DNA of 8,319 bases from an uncultured Collinsella sp. (GTDB lineage Bacteria; Actinomycetota; Coriobacteriia; Coriobacteriales; Coriobacteriaceae): NCBI GenBank assembly GCA_937950415.1, contig CALFDL010000100.1, forward strand, positions 1 to 8,319, written 5' to 3'. Of this stretch, positions 1 to 4,848 are shown piece after piece. Position numbers and translations under genes: made by a program. How positions within the stretch are numbered: position 1 is the first letter of the stretch; every line of letters starts with the position of its first letter. The notes under the pieces are model-generated. The model searched no databases. It had not been told where the DNA came from and worked only from the letters and a program-made list of their open reading frames with translations.

Positions 1-427
1 GAACCTTACGGTCGATCTCGTCCTTGGGGACCTTCTTGAGCTCGAGCGTAAACGCCATGTTCTCGTACACCGTCATATTGGGATACAGAGCATAGCTCTG
101 GAACACCATGGCGATGTCGCGGTCCTTGGGAGCGACGTCGTTGACGCGCTTGCCATCGATGAGCACATCGCCCGAGGTGATGTCCTCCAGGCCGGCGATC
201 ATGCGCATCGTCGTGGACTTACCGCAGCCAGAGGGGCCAACGAGGACGATGAACTCCTGGTCGTGAACGGTGAGGTTGAAGTCCTCTACAGCAAGCACAC
301 CGTCCTCGGTAACCTTAAGGTTGTGCTTCTTCTCCTCGGTCTTCTTCTTTTTGCCAAAGAAGCCTTTCTTTTTTGACTCGTTGTTGGGATACACCTTCTG
401 AACATGTTTGAGAACGATCTCGGCCAT
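1..427 (-). CDS. Sugar ABC transporter ATP-binding protein (MsmK/UgpC/MalK type), N-terminal part, runs off the left edge
   Basis: Cytoplasmic ATPase that powers the CUT1 sugar importer encoded just upstream. The first 142 residues are visible. The Walker A motif GPSGCGKST is at residues 64-72, with K70 as the nucleotide-binding lysine. The sequence after it (RMIAGLEDITSGD) and the Q-loop region FQSYALYPNMTV (Q110) are typical of MalK/MsmK/UgpC proteins. The LSGGQ signature, Walker B and C-terminal regulatory domain lie outside the window. The ATG at 427 follows AAAGGT about 7 bases upstream, and the start MAEIVLKHVQKVYP matches the family. Oddity: in MsmK/MalK proteins Walker A begins near residue 36-37. 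Here it begins at 64 because of an insertion of about 25-30 residues at positions 15-43, very rich in lysine and glutamate (for example KKKGFFGKKKKTEEKK). It is the last visible gene of the operon, 68 bp after the second permease. Family assignment is firm; the substrate is not shown. Confidence 0.95.
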   Translation of the reverse strand, partial: MAEIVLKHVQKVYPNNESKKKGFFGKKKKTEEKKHNLKVTEDGVLAVEDFNLTVHDQEFIVLVGPSGCGKSTTMRMIAGLEDITSGDVLIDGKRVNDVAPKDRDIAMVFQSYALYPNMTVYENMAFTLELKKVPKDEIDRKV

Positions 428-444
428 GTCTCTACCTTTCGATA

Positions 445-471
445 TGCGGCGCCGCGCTGAGGGGCGCCGCA
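445..471 (-). other. Intercistronic stem-loop before the ATPase gene
   Basis: A perfect 9-bp GC-rich stem (TGCGGCGCC paired with GGCGCCGCA) with a 9-base loop. It sits in the 68-bp gap between the second permease stop and the ATPase ribosome binding site. No T-run follows it on the minus strand, so it does not look like a full intrinsic terminator. It may stabilise or process the transcript, or lower downstream expression. The structure is read from the sequence; the role is inference. Confidence 0.6.
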
Positions 472-495
472 GAAACTTGCAAAACAGTTACGGCA

Positions 496-1335
496 TTAGC
501 CCTTGACGGCACCTGCCACCACGCCGTCGATGATGTACTTCTGACAGAGGATGTACATGATAACGATGGGGATAACGACCATCATGATGCAGGCCATCAT
601 GGGGCCGAGCTCGACGTGGCCGTAGCCGCCGCGGAAGTACTGGATCAAGATAGGAATGGTCTTGTACTTGGTGGAGTCGAGCGTAAGGTAGGGCAGCAGA
701 TAGTCGTTCCAGACCCACATGGTCTCGAGGATGCCGACCGAAAGATAGGTGGGCTTCATGATGGGAAGGACGATCTTAAAGAACACCTGGACCGGGTTGC
801 AGCCGTCGATCATGGCCGCCTCTTCGATCTCGAGCGGGATGTTCTTGACAAAACCGGCGAACATGAAGACCGCCAGACCCGCGCCAAAGCCCAGGTAGAT
901 GAAGCAGATGTTGAACGGCGTGTTAAAGCCGATGCGGTCCGCGAGGTTGGACAGCGTGAACATGAGCATCTGGAAGGGCACGACCATCGAGAAGACGAAC
1001 AGGTAATAGAAGAAGTTCGAGATCTTGTTATTGACGCGCACCACGTACCAAGCGCACATGGAGCAGCACACCAGGATCAGCACGACCGAGGTGACCGTGA
1101 TGATGAGCGAATACATAAACGCCGAGGCAAAGCCCTGCTCGTTCAGAGCATGCACGTAGTTTGCAAGGCCGTTGAACGTCTCGGGCGTGAGCAGATCGAA
1201 CGCCGTGGTGGTGCTGATTGCGGTCGCTTTCTTAAAGGAATTGAGCGCAATCATGAACACGGGGTAGATCCACGCGAGCGACAGGATCGTAAAGAAAATC
1301 GAGAGCGCGCGGTTGATAGCCTTATCGCGTTTCAT
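496..1335 (-). CDS. Carbohydrate ABC transporter permease, MalG/MsmG/UgpE type
   Basis: Integral membrane subunit of a CUT1 sugar importer, 279 residues, the usual length for the MalG-like partner. Hydrophobic segments fall at roughly residues 10-32, 74-97, 108-130, 142-162, 192-210 and 243-264, consistent with six membrane helices. The cytoplasmic EAA loop that docks on the ATPase is clear: E172-A173-A174, G178 and L190-P191 in the EEAAMIDG...VLP pattern. The C-terminus IIDGVVAGAVKG is typical of MalG/MsmG proteins. The ATG overlaps the stop of the preceding permease by one base (TAATG) and has a near-perfect Shine-Dalgarno, AAGGAGGTG (1352-1344), 8 bases upstream, so translation is probably coupled. 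It should pair with the permease encoded just upstream. Substrate unknown; from context possibly an alpha-glucoside or oligosaccharide. Confidence 0.95.
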   Translation of the reverse strand: MKRDKAINRALSIFFTILSLAWIYPVFMIALNSFKKATAISTTTAFDLLTPETFNGLANYVHALNEQGFASAFMYSLIITVTSVVLILVCCSMCAWYVVRVNNKISNFFYYLFVFSMVVPFQMLMFTLSNLADRIGFNTPFNICFIYLGFGAGLAVFMFAGFVKNIPLEIEEAAMIDGCNPVQVFFKIVLPIMKPTYLSVGILETMWVWNDYLLPYLTLDSTKYKTIPILIQYFRGGYGHVELGPMMACIMMVVIPIVIMYILCQKYIIDGVVAGAVKG

Positions 1336-2189
1336 TACTGCTGCACCTCCTTGGACCTCGTGGCCTTAAGCTGGATCATAGAAATAGCGACGACCAGGAT
1401 GCAGAAGATAACTGCCTTGGCCTGACCGATGCCCTGCCATGCGATGCCAGCACGCGAATAGAACGTGTTGTAGATGTTCAGGGCGAGCATCTCGGTGGAG
1501 TGCGCCGGGGCGCCACCGGTAAGGGCGAGGTTCTGGTCGAACAGCTTAAAGCCGTTGGTGATGGACAGGAACAGGCAGATGGTGATGGTCGGCATCAGGT
1601 TAGGGATCTTAACCTTCCAAAACGTCTGCCATGCCGTGGCACCGTCGACCTTGGCGGCCTCGATGTAGTCGGACGGAATGGACTGCAGACCAGCGATGTA
1701 GATAATCATCATATAGCCGACCTGCTGCCACAGGGTCAGGATGATAAGGCCCCAGAAGCCAGCGGCGGAGTTGAGGGCGATAAGCTGGGCACCCACGTTG
1801 GAGAGCAGGCAGTTGATCAGAATCTGCCAGATGTAGCCCAGCACGATGCCGCCGATCAGGTTAGGCATAAAGAAGATCGTACGGAAGATGTTGGTGCCCT
1901 TGAGCGCTTTGCGGGTGAGCGCCTGCGCGATGGCGAGGGCGATCACGTTGATGAGCACCGTCGACAGGAAGGCAAACGCCACGGTAAAGAAGAACGACGT
2001 GGAGAACTGCGGGTCGGTCAGTGCGCGCACGTAGTTCTCGATACCGACAAAGTGCGCGTTATTGATGGTAATAAACTGGCAGAACGAGAGATAGAAACCC
2101 TGGATAAAGGGAATCACGAACCCGATCATAAACGCCAGGCACGTGGGCAGCATAAAGAGCGGCCACCAGCGCTTGAGTGCTTTGCCCAT
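1335..2189 (-). CDS. Carbohydrate ABC transporter permease, MalF/MsmF/UgpA type
   Basis: First permease of the CUT1 importer, 284 residues, close to the normal MsmF/UgpA length. It lacks the large periplasmic insertion of enterobacterial MalF, as expected outside the Gram-negative Mal systems. Hydrophobic segments lie near residues 10-34, 65-90, 103-125, 143-166, 200-212 and 256-275. The EAA loop spans residues 177-200 (E177-A178-A179, G183, I194-P195), starting EAAKVDGATAW. The ATG at 2189 has AAAGGA about 7 bases upstream. The gene follows the solute-binding protein gene after an 87-bp gap holding a strong hairpin, and its TAA stop overlaps the next permease start. That is the standard order of binding protein, MalF-like, MalG-like. 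The heterodimer with the next gene product would form the membrane channel. Substrate not determined by sequence. Confidence 0.95.
   Translation of the reverse strand: MGKALKRWWPLFMLPTCLAFMIGFVIPFIQGFYLSFCQFITINNAHFVGIENYVRALTDPQFSTSFFFTVAFAFLSTVLINVIALAIAQALTRKALKGTNIFRTIFFMPNLIGGIVLGYIWQILINCLLSNVGAQLIALNSAAGFWGLIILTLWQQVGYMMIIYIAGLQSIPSDYIEAAKVDGATAWQTFWKVKIPNLMPTITICLFLSITNGFKLFDQNLALTGGAPAHSTEMLALNIYNTFYSRAGIAWQGIGQAKAVIFCILVVAISMIQLKATRSKEVQQ
1344..1352 (-). promoter_or_regulatory. Strong ribosome binding site at the coupled permease junction
   Basis: The minus strand reads AAGGAGGTG, almost full complementarity to the 16S rRNA tail, 8 bases before the ATG of the second permease and inside the last codons of the first. 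With the TAATG stop/start overlap it should secure matched synthesis of the two permease subunits. Confidence 0.8.
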
Positions 2190-2209
2190 AGAAGGGTCCT
2201 TTCAATATG

Positions 2210-2245
2210 CAGGGGGCGGGCAAACCTGCGTCTGCCCGCCCCCTG
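2210..2245 (-). other. Strong intercistronic hairpin between binding protein and first permease genes
   Basis: A perfect 13-bp stem, CAGGGGGCGGGCA against TGCCCGCCCCCTG, closes a 10-base loop. It lies 31 bp past the binding-protein stop on the minus strand and ends about 8 bases before the permease ribosome binding site. No T-tract follows, so it is not a standard Rho-independent terminator. In operons of this layout a hairpin here commonly protects the upstream message from 3' exonucleases and gives more binding protein than permease, as described for malE-malF in Escherichia coli. That role is inference. Confidence 0.7.
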
Positions 2246-2276
2246 TCGCTAATCAGATAGCTTGGGCAGCAACTGC

Positions 2277-3593
2277 TTACTCGGAAGCAGCCTTCTCGGT
2301 CTTCCAGCCATCGACGAAGGCGTTCTTGACGCCGTCCCACTTGGTGTTGTCGGCAGCATAGGCGATCAGAGCCTGCTTGAGGTTCTTCTTCCACTCCTCG
2401 GAGGGGATGTAAACGAAGTCCCAAGCGACGGTCTTCTTGCCGTCCTTGGCCATAGCAACGGCCTGCTGAGAGAAGACGTTGGTGGTCTCCTTAGCGCTCT
2501 TGAACGGGGCGGTCAGACCCATCTTGTCAGCGATGATGCTGGTGGCGGTGTCAGAAGTGACGCACCAATACATGAAGTCCTCGGTGGCCTTCTGGGCATC
2601 CTCGGAAGCCTGGGAACTGACGCACCAGTAGTTCTCGCCGCCGGAGCACAGGCCCTGGTTCTCCTCGCCGTCGACACCGATGTAGATGGGCATCATGCCA
2701 ATCTGATCGTCGGTCATGCCGGCCTTGGTGAGGTCAGCGTAGGCCCAAGAACCGTTCTGATAGAAGACGGCCTTGCCGGTTGCGAACTCGTTGGTGGCGT
2801 CGTCGCCGGTCTTGGAGGCAAGCTGCGAAGGATCGCAGGTGGAGTCGGTGATGTACAGGTCGAAAATCTGCTTGAAGTTGTCGAGATACTCGCCCTTGAT
2901 CTCGTCGTCCTCCTGGTTGTGCTCCTTCTCGAACTCGTAGTAGAGCGGGAGGTTGGCGAGATGGGTGGTGTAGCGCCAGCTGGAGGAGTCATCCATGCCG
3001 GCAGAAGTAAAGGCACCCTCAACACCAAGCTCGTCCTTGCGGGCCTGGATGTCGTCGGCACAAGCCTTCAGCTTGTCGAAGGAGTTGATGTCCTCGGCCT
3101 TGTAGCCAGCCTTCTCGAGCAGCTGCTTGTTGTAGATGATGCCGTAGCTCTCCTGAACCCAGTCGATACCCAGATCCTTGCCATCGGACTGCAGAGCCAG
3201 GGAGTCGTCAATGAGCTCACCGCGGAGCTTGGTATCGGACAGGTCGGCGCAGTAATCCTTCCAGTTCTTAAGACCGGTAGGGCCGTTGACCTGGAACAGG
3301 GTCGGAGCGGAGCTCTTGGACATCTCGGACTTAAGCTTCTCCTCGTAGGTGTTGGAAGCGGCGGTCACGATCTTGACCTCGACGCCCTTCTCCTTCTTAT
3401 AGGCCTTGGCGATCTCCTTCCACTCCTTGTCGACCTCGGGCTTGAATTGGAGGAAGTAGACCTCGGCAGCGTCACCAGAAGCAGAGGAGCCGGAGCCGGC
3501 AGAACCACCGCAACCCACGAGGCCCAGACCAAGAACTGCAGCCGCGGAACCAGCAAAGCCCAGGAACTGCCTTCTGCTCATTTCGTTCTTCAT
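2277..3593 (-). CDS. Extracellular sugar-binding lipoprotein of a CUT1 ABC transporter, Tat-type signal
   Basis: Solute-binding protein (family 1) that captures a sugar outside the membrane and delivers it to the permeases. I place the start at the ATG at 3593 (438 residues), because the Shine-Dalgarno AAAGGGTGG (3608-3600) lies 6 bases before it. A longer reading from a GTG at 3611 would swallow that site. The N-terminus has a twin-arginine motif, S6-R7-R8-Q9-F10-L11, then a hydrophobic stretch (about 12-26) and the lipobox L25-V26-G27-C28, followed by a Gly/Ser/Ala linker. This predicts Tat export and lipid anchoring at C28. The mature part has the usual features of the family: a charged surface, the late FATGKAVFYQNGSWAY segment (ligand-lobe region), and normal length. 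It is the first gene of the operon, behind the regulatory region at 3594-3806. The sugar is unknown; linkage to a TreR-like repressor suggests an alpha-glucoside. Confidence 0.93.
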   Translation of the reverse strand: MKNEMSRRQFLGFAGSAAAVLGLGLVGCGGSAGSGSSASGDAAEVYFLQFKPEVDKEWKEIAKAYKKEKGVEVKIVTAASNTYEEKLKSEMSKSSAPTLFQVNGPTGLKNWKDYCADLSDTKLRGELIDDSLALQSDGKDLGIDWVQESYGIIYNKQLLEKAGYKAEDINSFDKLKACADDIQARKDELGVEGAFTSAGMDDSSSWRYTTHLANLPLYYEFEKEHNQEDDEIKGEYLDNFKQIFDLYITDSTCDPSQLASKTGDDATNEFATGKAVFYQNGSWAYADLTKAGMTDDQIGMMPIYIGVDGEENQGLCSGGENYWCVSSQASEDAQKATEDFMYWCVTSDTATSIIADKMGLTAPFKSAKETTNVFSQQAVAMAKDGKKTVAWDFVYIPSEEWKKNLKQALIAYAADNTKWDGVKNAFVDGWKTEKAASE

Positions 3594-3616
3594 TACAATC
3601 CACCCTTTCACACCGT

Positions 3617-3635
3617 GGCGGCACCCTTTGCCGCC
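3617..3635 (-). other. Leader hairpin just upstream of the binding-protein ribosome binding site
   Basis: Inverted repeat GGCGGCA/TGCCGCC, a 7-bp stem with a 5-base loop, ending 9 bases before the Shine-Dalgarno of the binding-protein gene. A 5' hairpin here could stabilise the message. It leaves the ribosome binding site free, so it does not look inhibitory. Confidence 0.4.
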
Positions 3636-3701
3636 GCCTTCGGAGATTGGCTCGGGGACTTTGCCCCTTTTGCTGATTTGAACGATACGCTATTTGGCTA
3701 G

Positions 3702-3713
3702 TTGTTTGAACAA
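3702..3713. promoter_or_regulatory. Operator-like dyad TTGTTTGAACAA
   Basis: 12-bp dyad with perfect 5-bp arms (TTGTT/AACAA) and a GT-N4-AC core, the general signature of GntR-family operators. On the minus strand it lies downstream of the proposed promoter of the ABC operon. It shares the pattern TTGTNTNAAC with three other boxes in the window (3777-3788, 4674-4683, 4796-4805), so it is a candidate site for the neighbouring TreR-like repressor. Confidence 0.5.
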
Positions 3714-3759
3714 GTATTACTAGAGCGGTAGAAAAACTTCGGTGAACGGTAATTTCAAC

Positions 3760-3788
3760 TTGATACTTGACAAGTTTTGTATAAACAA
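3760..3788 (-). promoter_or_regulatory. Candidate promoter of the ABC transporter operon
   Basis: The minus strand has a -35-like TTGTTT (3788-3783) and a -10-like TATCAA (3765-3760) separated by 17 bp. Both hexamers are imperfect. The region is AT-rich against a GC-rich background and lies between the repressor gene's terminator and the binding-protein gene, so a promoter must be near. It would give a leader of about 160 bases. The -35 overlaps a TreR-like operator, and the spacer holds the dyad ACTTG-A-CAAGT (3765-3775), both consistent with repression by steric block. Confidence 0.35.
3777..3788. promoter_or_regulatory. TreR-like operator TTGTATAAACAA
   Basis: 12-bp near-palindrome (10 of 12 positions symmetric) with arms TTGT/ACAA and a GT-N4-AC core. 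It differs at one position from TTGTATATACAA, the tre operator of Bacillus subtilis as I recall it. It overlaps the proposed -35 of the ABC operon. The only regulator in the window, encoded immediately upstream, is TreR-like, which makes it the natural binder. Confidence 0.55.
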
Positions 3789-3806
3789 TTATTTGTTATC
3801 TAATGC

Positions 3807-3861
3807 AGAGAAAACGCCCGGTCAAGCCGATGTACCGTCGGTTTGACCGGGCGTTTTCTCT
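3807..3861. terminator. Long bidirectional intrinsic terminator after the repressor gene
   Basis: Perfect 19-bp inverted repeat (3807-3825 with 3843-3861). A further 4-bp inner stem (3827-3830 with 3838-3841) closes a 7-base loop. Each arm has a GC-rich core next to an AAAA/TTTT tract, giving TTTTCTCT at the 3' side of the stem on either strand. It lies 38 bp beyond the repressor stop on the minus strand, so its main job is to end that transcript and separate it from the ABC operon promoter. The symmetry also allows termination on the plus strand. Confidence 0.85.
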
Positions 3862-3899
3862 TTGAGGCCATGAGTCTCGTCAGGCTGCGAGCTAGCCGG

Positions 3900-4619
3900 C
3901 TATCGCTTGGAATTGACGCGGTAATGGAAGATCTCGGGGTGTGTGCGAGTGTGCGTCACCTCAAACAAGATGCCATCCGAGGTGTACGACTGACTCTCCA
4001 TGACGGCAACGCAGTTGTATTTGCCGAGGTCAAGATAGCTGCAGTCCTCATCGTTGGCGAGCTCGACACTCACCGTACGACGGCTCGCCATCACTTTGAC
4101 ACCGCGCTTGTGCTCCAGATAGCCGTAAATAGAATCTGCCGCGATCTCGGGAGTCAGGCCCTTGGCGATCGACGCCAAAAAATAGCCATGGTCCACTTGG
4201 CGCGCGTTGCCGTTGAGGCTTCGGACACGCACTACGCGAATCAACTCCTCGCCCACCTTAAAGCCCAGGTGACGAGAGAGTTGCTCGGTGCAGACCAGAT
4301 GTTCAAAAGACTTAACGTCCGTCGATGCAACGGCATTGTTGCGCTTTGCAAACTCGCCAAACGACTCAACCTCTTCGAGTGCGCCCAACATGTCGGTTTC
4401 GCCCTTAAGCCAAATAACGCGCACGCCCTTGCCGTGTATGGGCTGCACAAACATCCCGTCGGCCAGCATACCCAAGGCGCGACGGACGGTATTGCGAGTG
4501 CATCCGAACTCCGCGGTCAGCTCGGCTTCGGTTGGCAGCATCTCCTGAAACGCATAGGTCCCATTAATGATGCGCGAGCGTATTTCTCGGTAGATTCCTT
4601 CGTATATCGCTTTTGGCAT
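3900..4619 (-). CDS. GntR-family transcriptional regulator, HutC/UTRA subfamily, TreR-like
   Basis: Sugar-responsive DNA-binding repressor of 239 residues, normal length for the subfamily. Residues 3-70 form the winged helix-turn-helix, with LPTEAEL (28-34), the recognition-helix segment TRNTVRRAL (41-49) and wing residues GKG (63-65). Residues of about 80-235 form a UTRA effector domain. The segment SIYGYLE (163-169) and the LDLGKY (196-201) region resemble trehalose repressor TreR of Bacillus, which senses trehalose 6-phosphate. The ATG at 4619 has AGAGGTG about 5 bases upstream. The gene is divergent from the PTS fusion gene and upstream of the ABC operon in the same direction, so it is the likely local regulator of both. 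The matching operator-like boxes support this. The effector is inferred to be a disaccharide phosphate or related sugar phosphate, not shown. A long terminator follows. Confidence 0.92.
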   Translation of the reverse strand: MPKAIYEGIYREIRSRIINGTYAFQEMLPTEAELTAEFGCTRNTVRRALGMLADGMFVQPIHGKGVRVIWLKGETDMLGALEEVESFGEFAKRNNAVASTDVKSFEHLVCTEQLSRHLGFKVGEELIRVVRVRSLNGNARQVDHGYFLASIAKGLTPEIAADSIYGYLEHKRGVKVMASRRTVSVELANDEDCSYLDLGKYNCVAVMESQSYTSDGILFEVTHTRTHPEIFHYRVNSKR

Positions 4620-4673
4620 TATTTCACCTCTACATTATTCATTTCCGGCTAGGCACGATAGCATTTCTTAAAG

Positions 4674-4683
4674 TTGTTTAAAC
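4674..4683. promoter_or_regulatory. Operator-like box TTGTTTAAAC on the repressor side
   Basis: Contains the perfect 8-bp palindrome GTTTAAAC (4676-4683) with a GT-N4-AC core. The full 10 bases recur exactly at 4796-4805. It lies 55 bp upstream of the repressor start, where the repressor gene's own promoter should be, so it may mediate autoregulation. I see no convincing promoter hexamers for the repressor itself. Confidence 0.5.
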
Positions 4684-4693
4684 CGAATATCGG
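4683..4693. repeat. Dyad CCGA-ATA-TCGG, first copy of an inverted repeat pair
   Basis: Perfect 4-bp arms (5-bp, ACCGA/TCGGT, if 4682 and 4694 are counted) around three bases. It abuts the TTGTTTAAAC box. Its first ten bases, CCGAATATCG, recur as the exact reverse complement at 4829-4838, just upstream of the PTS start codon. It may be a second regulator site or one side of a long-range RNA or DNA structure. Confidence 0.4.
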
Positions 4694-4782
4694 TAAAGCG
4701 ACAGGATTTAACCGTTGAGGGTTTCTGTCATACCCAAATCGGTTTCGCTCAAAACTGCCGGTACGACAATCGTCTGGTCCTC

Positions 4783-4788
4783 TACAAT
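4783..4788 (+). promoter_or_regulatory. Candidate -10 element of the PTS-phosphatase gene
   Basis: TACAAT matches the TATAAT consensus at five of six positions and lies 61 bp before the PTS start codon. No good -35 is present at 16-18 bp spacing, so an activator or extended contacts might be needed, or the call may be wrong. If correct, transcription starts near 4795, directly at the TTGTTTAAAC box at 4796-4805. Confidence 0.3.
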
Positions 4789-4795
4789 GAATCCA

Positions 4796-4805
4796 TTGTT
4801 TAAAC
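4796..4805. promoter_or_regulatory. Operator-like box TTGTTTAAAC on the PTS side
   Basis: Exact repeat of the box at 4674-4683, with the palindromic core GTTTAAAC at 4798-4805. It sits just downstream of the candidate -10, a classic position for repression at the start site, and 44 bp before the PTS start codon. Confidence 0.5.
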
Positions 4806-4828
4806 GTTTCCCCACGCGCAACGCGCCT

Positions 4829-4838
4829 CGATATTCGG
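4829..4838. repeat. Second copy of the inverted repeat, CGATATTCGG
   Basis: Exact reverse complement of 4683-4692. It overlaps the start of the Shine-Dalgarno GGAAGG (4837-4842) of the PTS gene. It could be a second copy of a dyad operator (CGA-N3-TCG), or could pair with the upstream copy if both are transcribed. Confidence 0.4.
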
Positions 4839-4848
4839 AAGGCAGAAC

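Noticed and set aside
616..2252. Plus-strand open frames opposite the permeases (616-1425, 1500-2252)
   Set aside because: Highly charged nonsense-like products; the minus strand carries two permeases with EAA loops and good ribosome sites.
3594..3611. GTG at 3611 as the start of the binding protein
   Set aside because: It would place the Shine-Dalgarno AAAGGGTGG inside the coding region and lengthen the signal peptide by six atypical residues. ATG at 3593 has the right spacing.
2262..3701. 479-codon plus-strand open frame opposite the binding-protein gene
   Set aside because: Its translation is a low-complexity Leu/Val/Gly-rich string with no recognisable domain, while the minus strand encodes a clear binding protein. 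It is a by-product of biased third codon positions.
3594..3806. A metabolite riboswitch in the long leader of the ABC operon
   Set aside because: No known riboswitch core could be recognised; the dyads look like protein-binding sites.
3843..4652. 269-codon plus-strand open frame opposite the repressor gene
   Set aside because: No recognisable domain, and it begins inside the terminator stem. The minus strand encodes a full GntR/UTRA protein.
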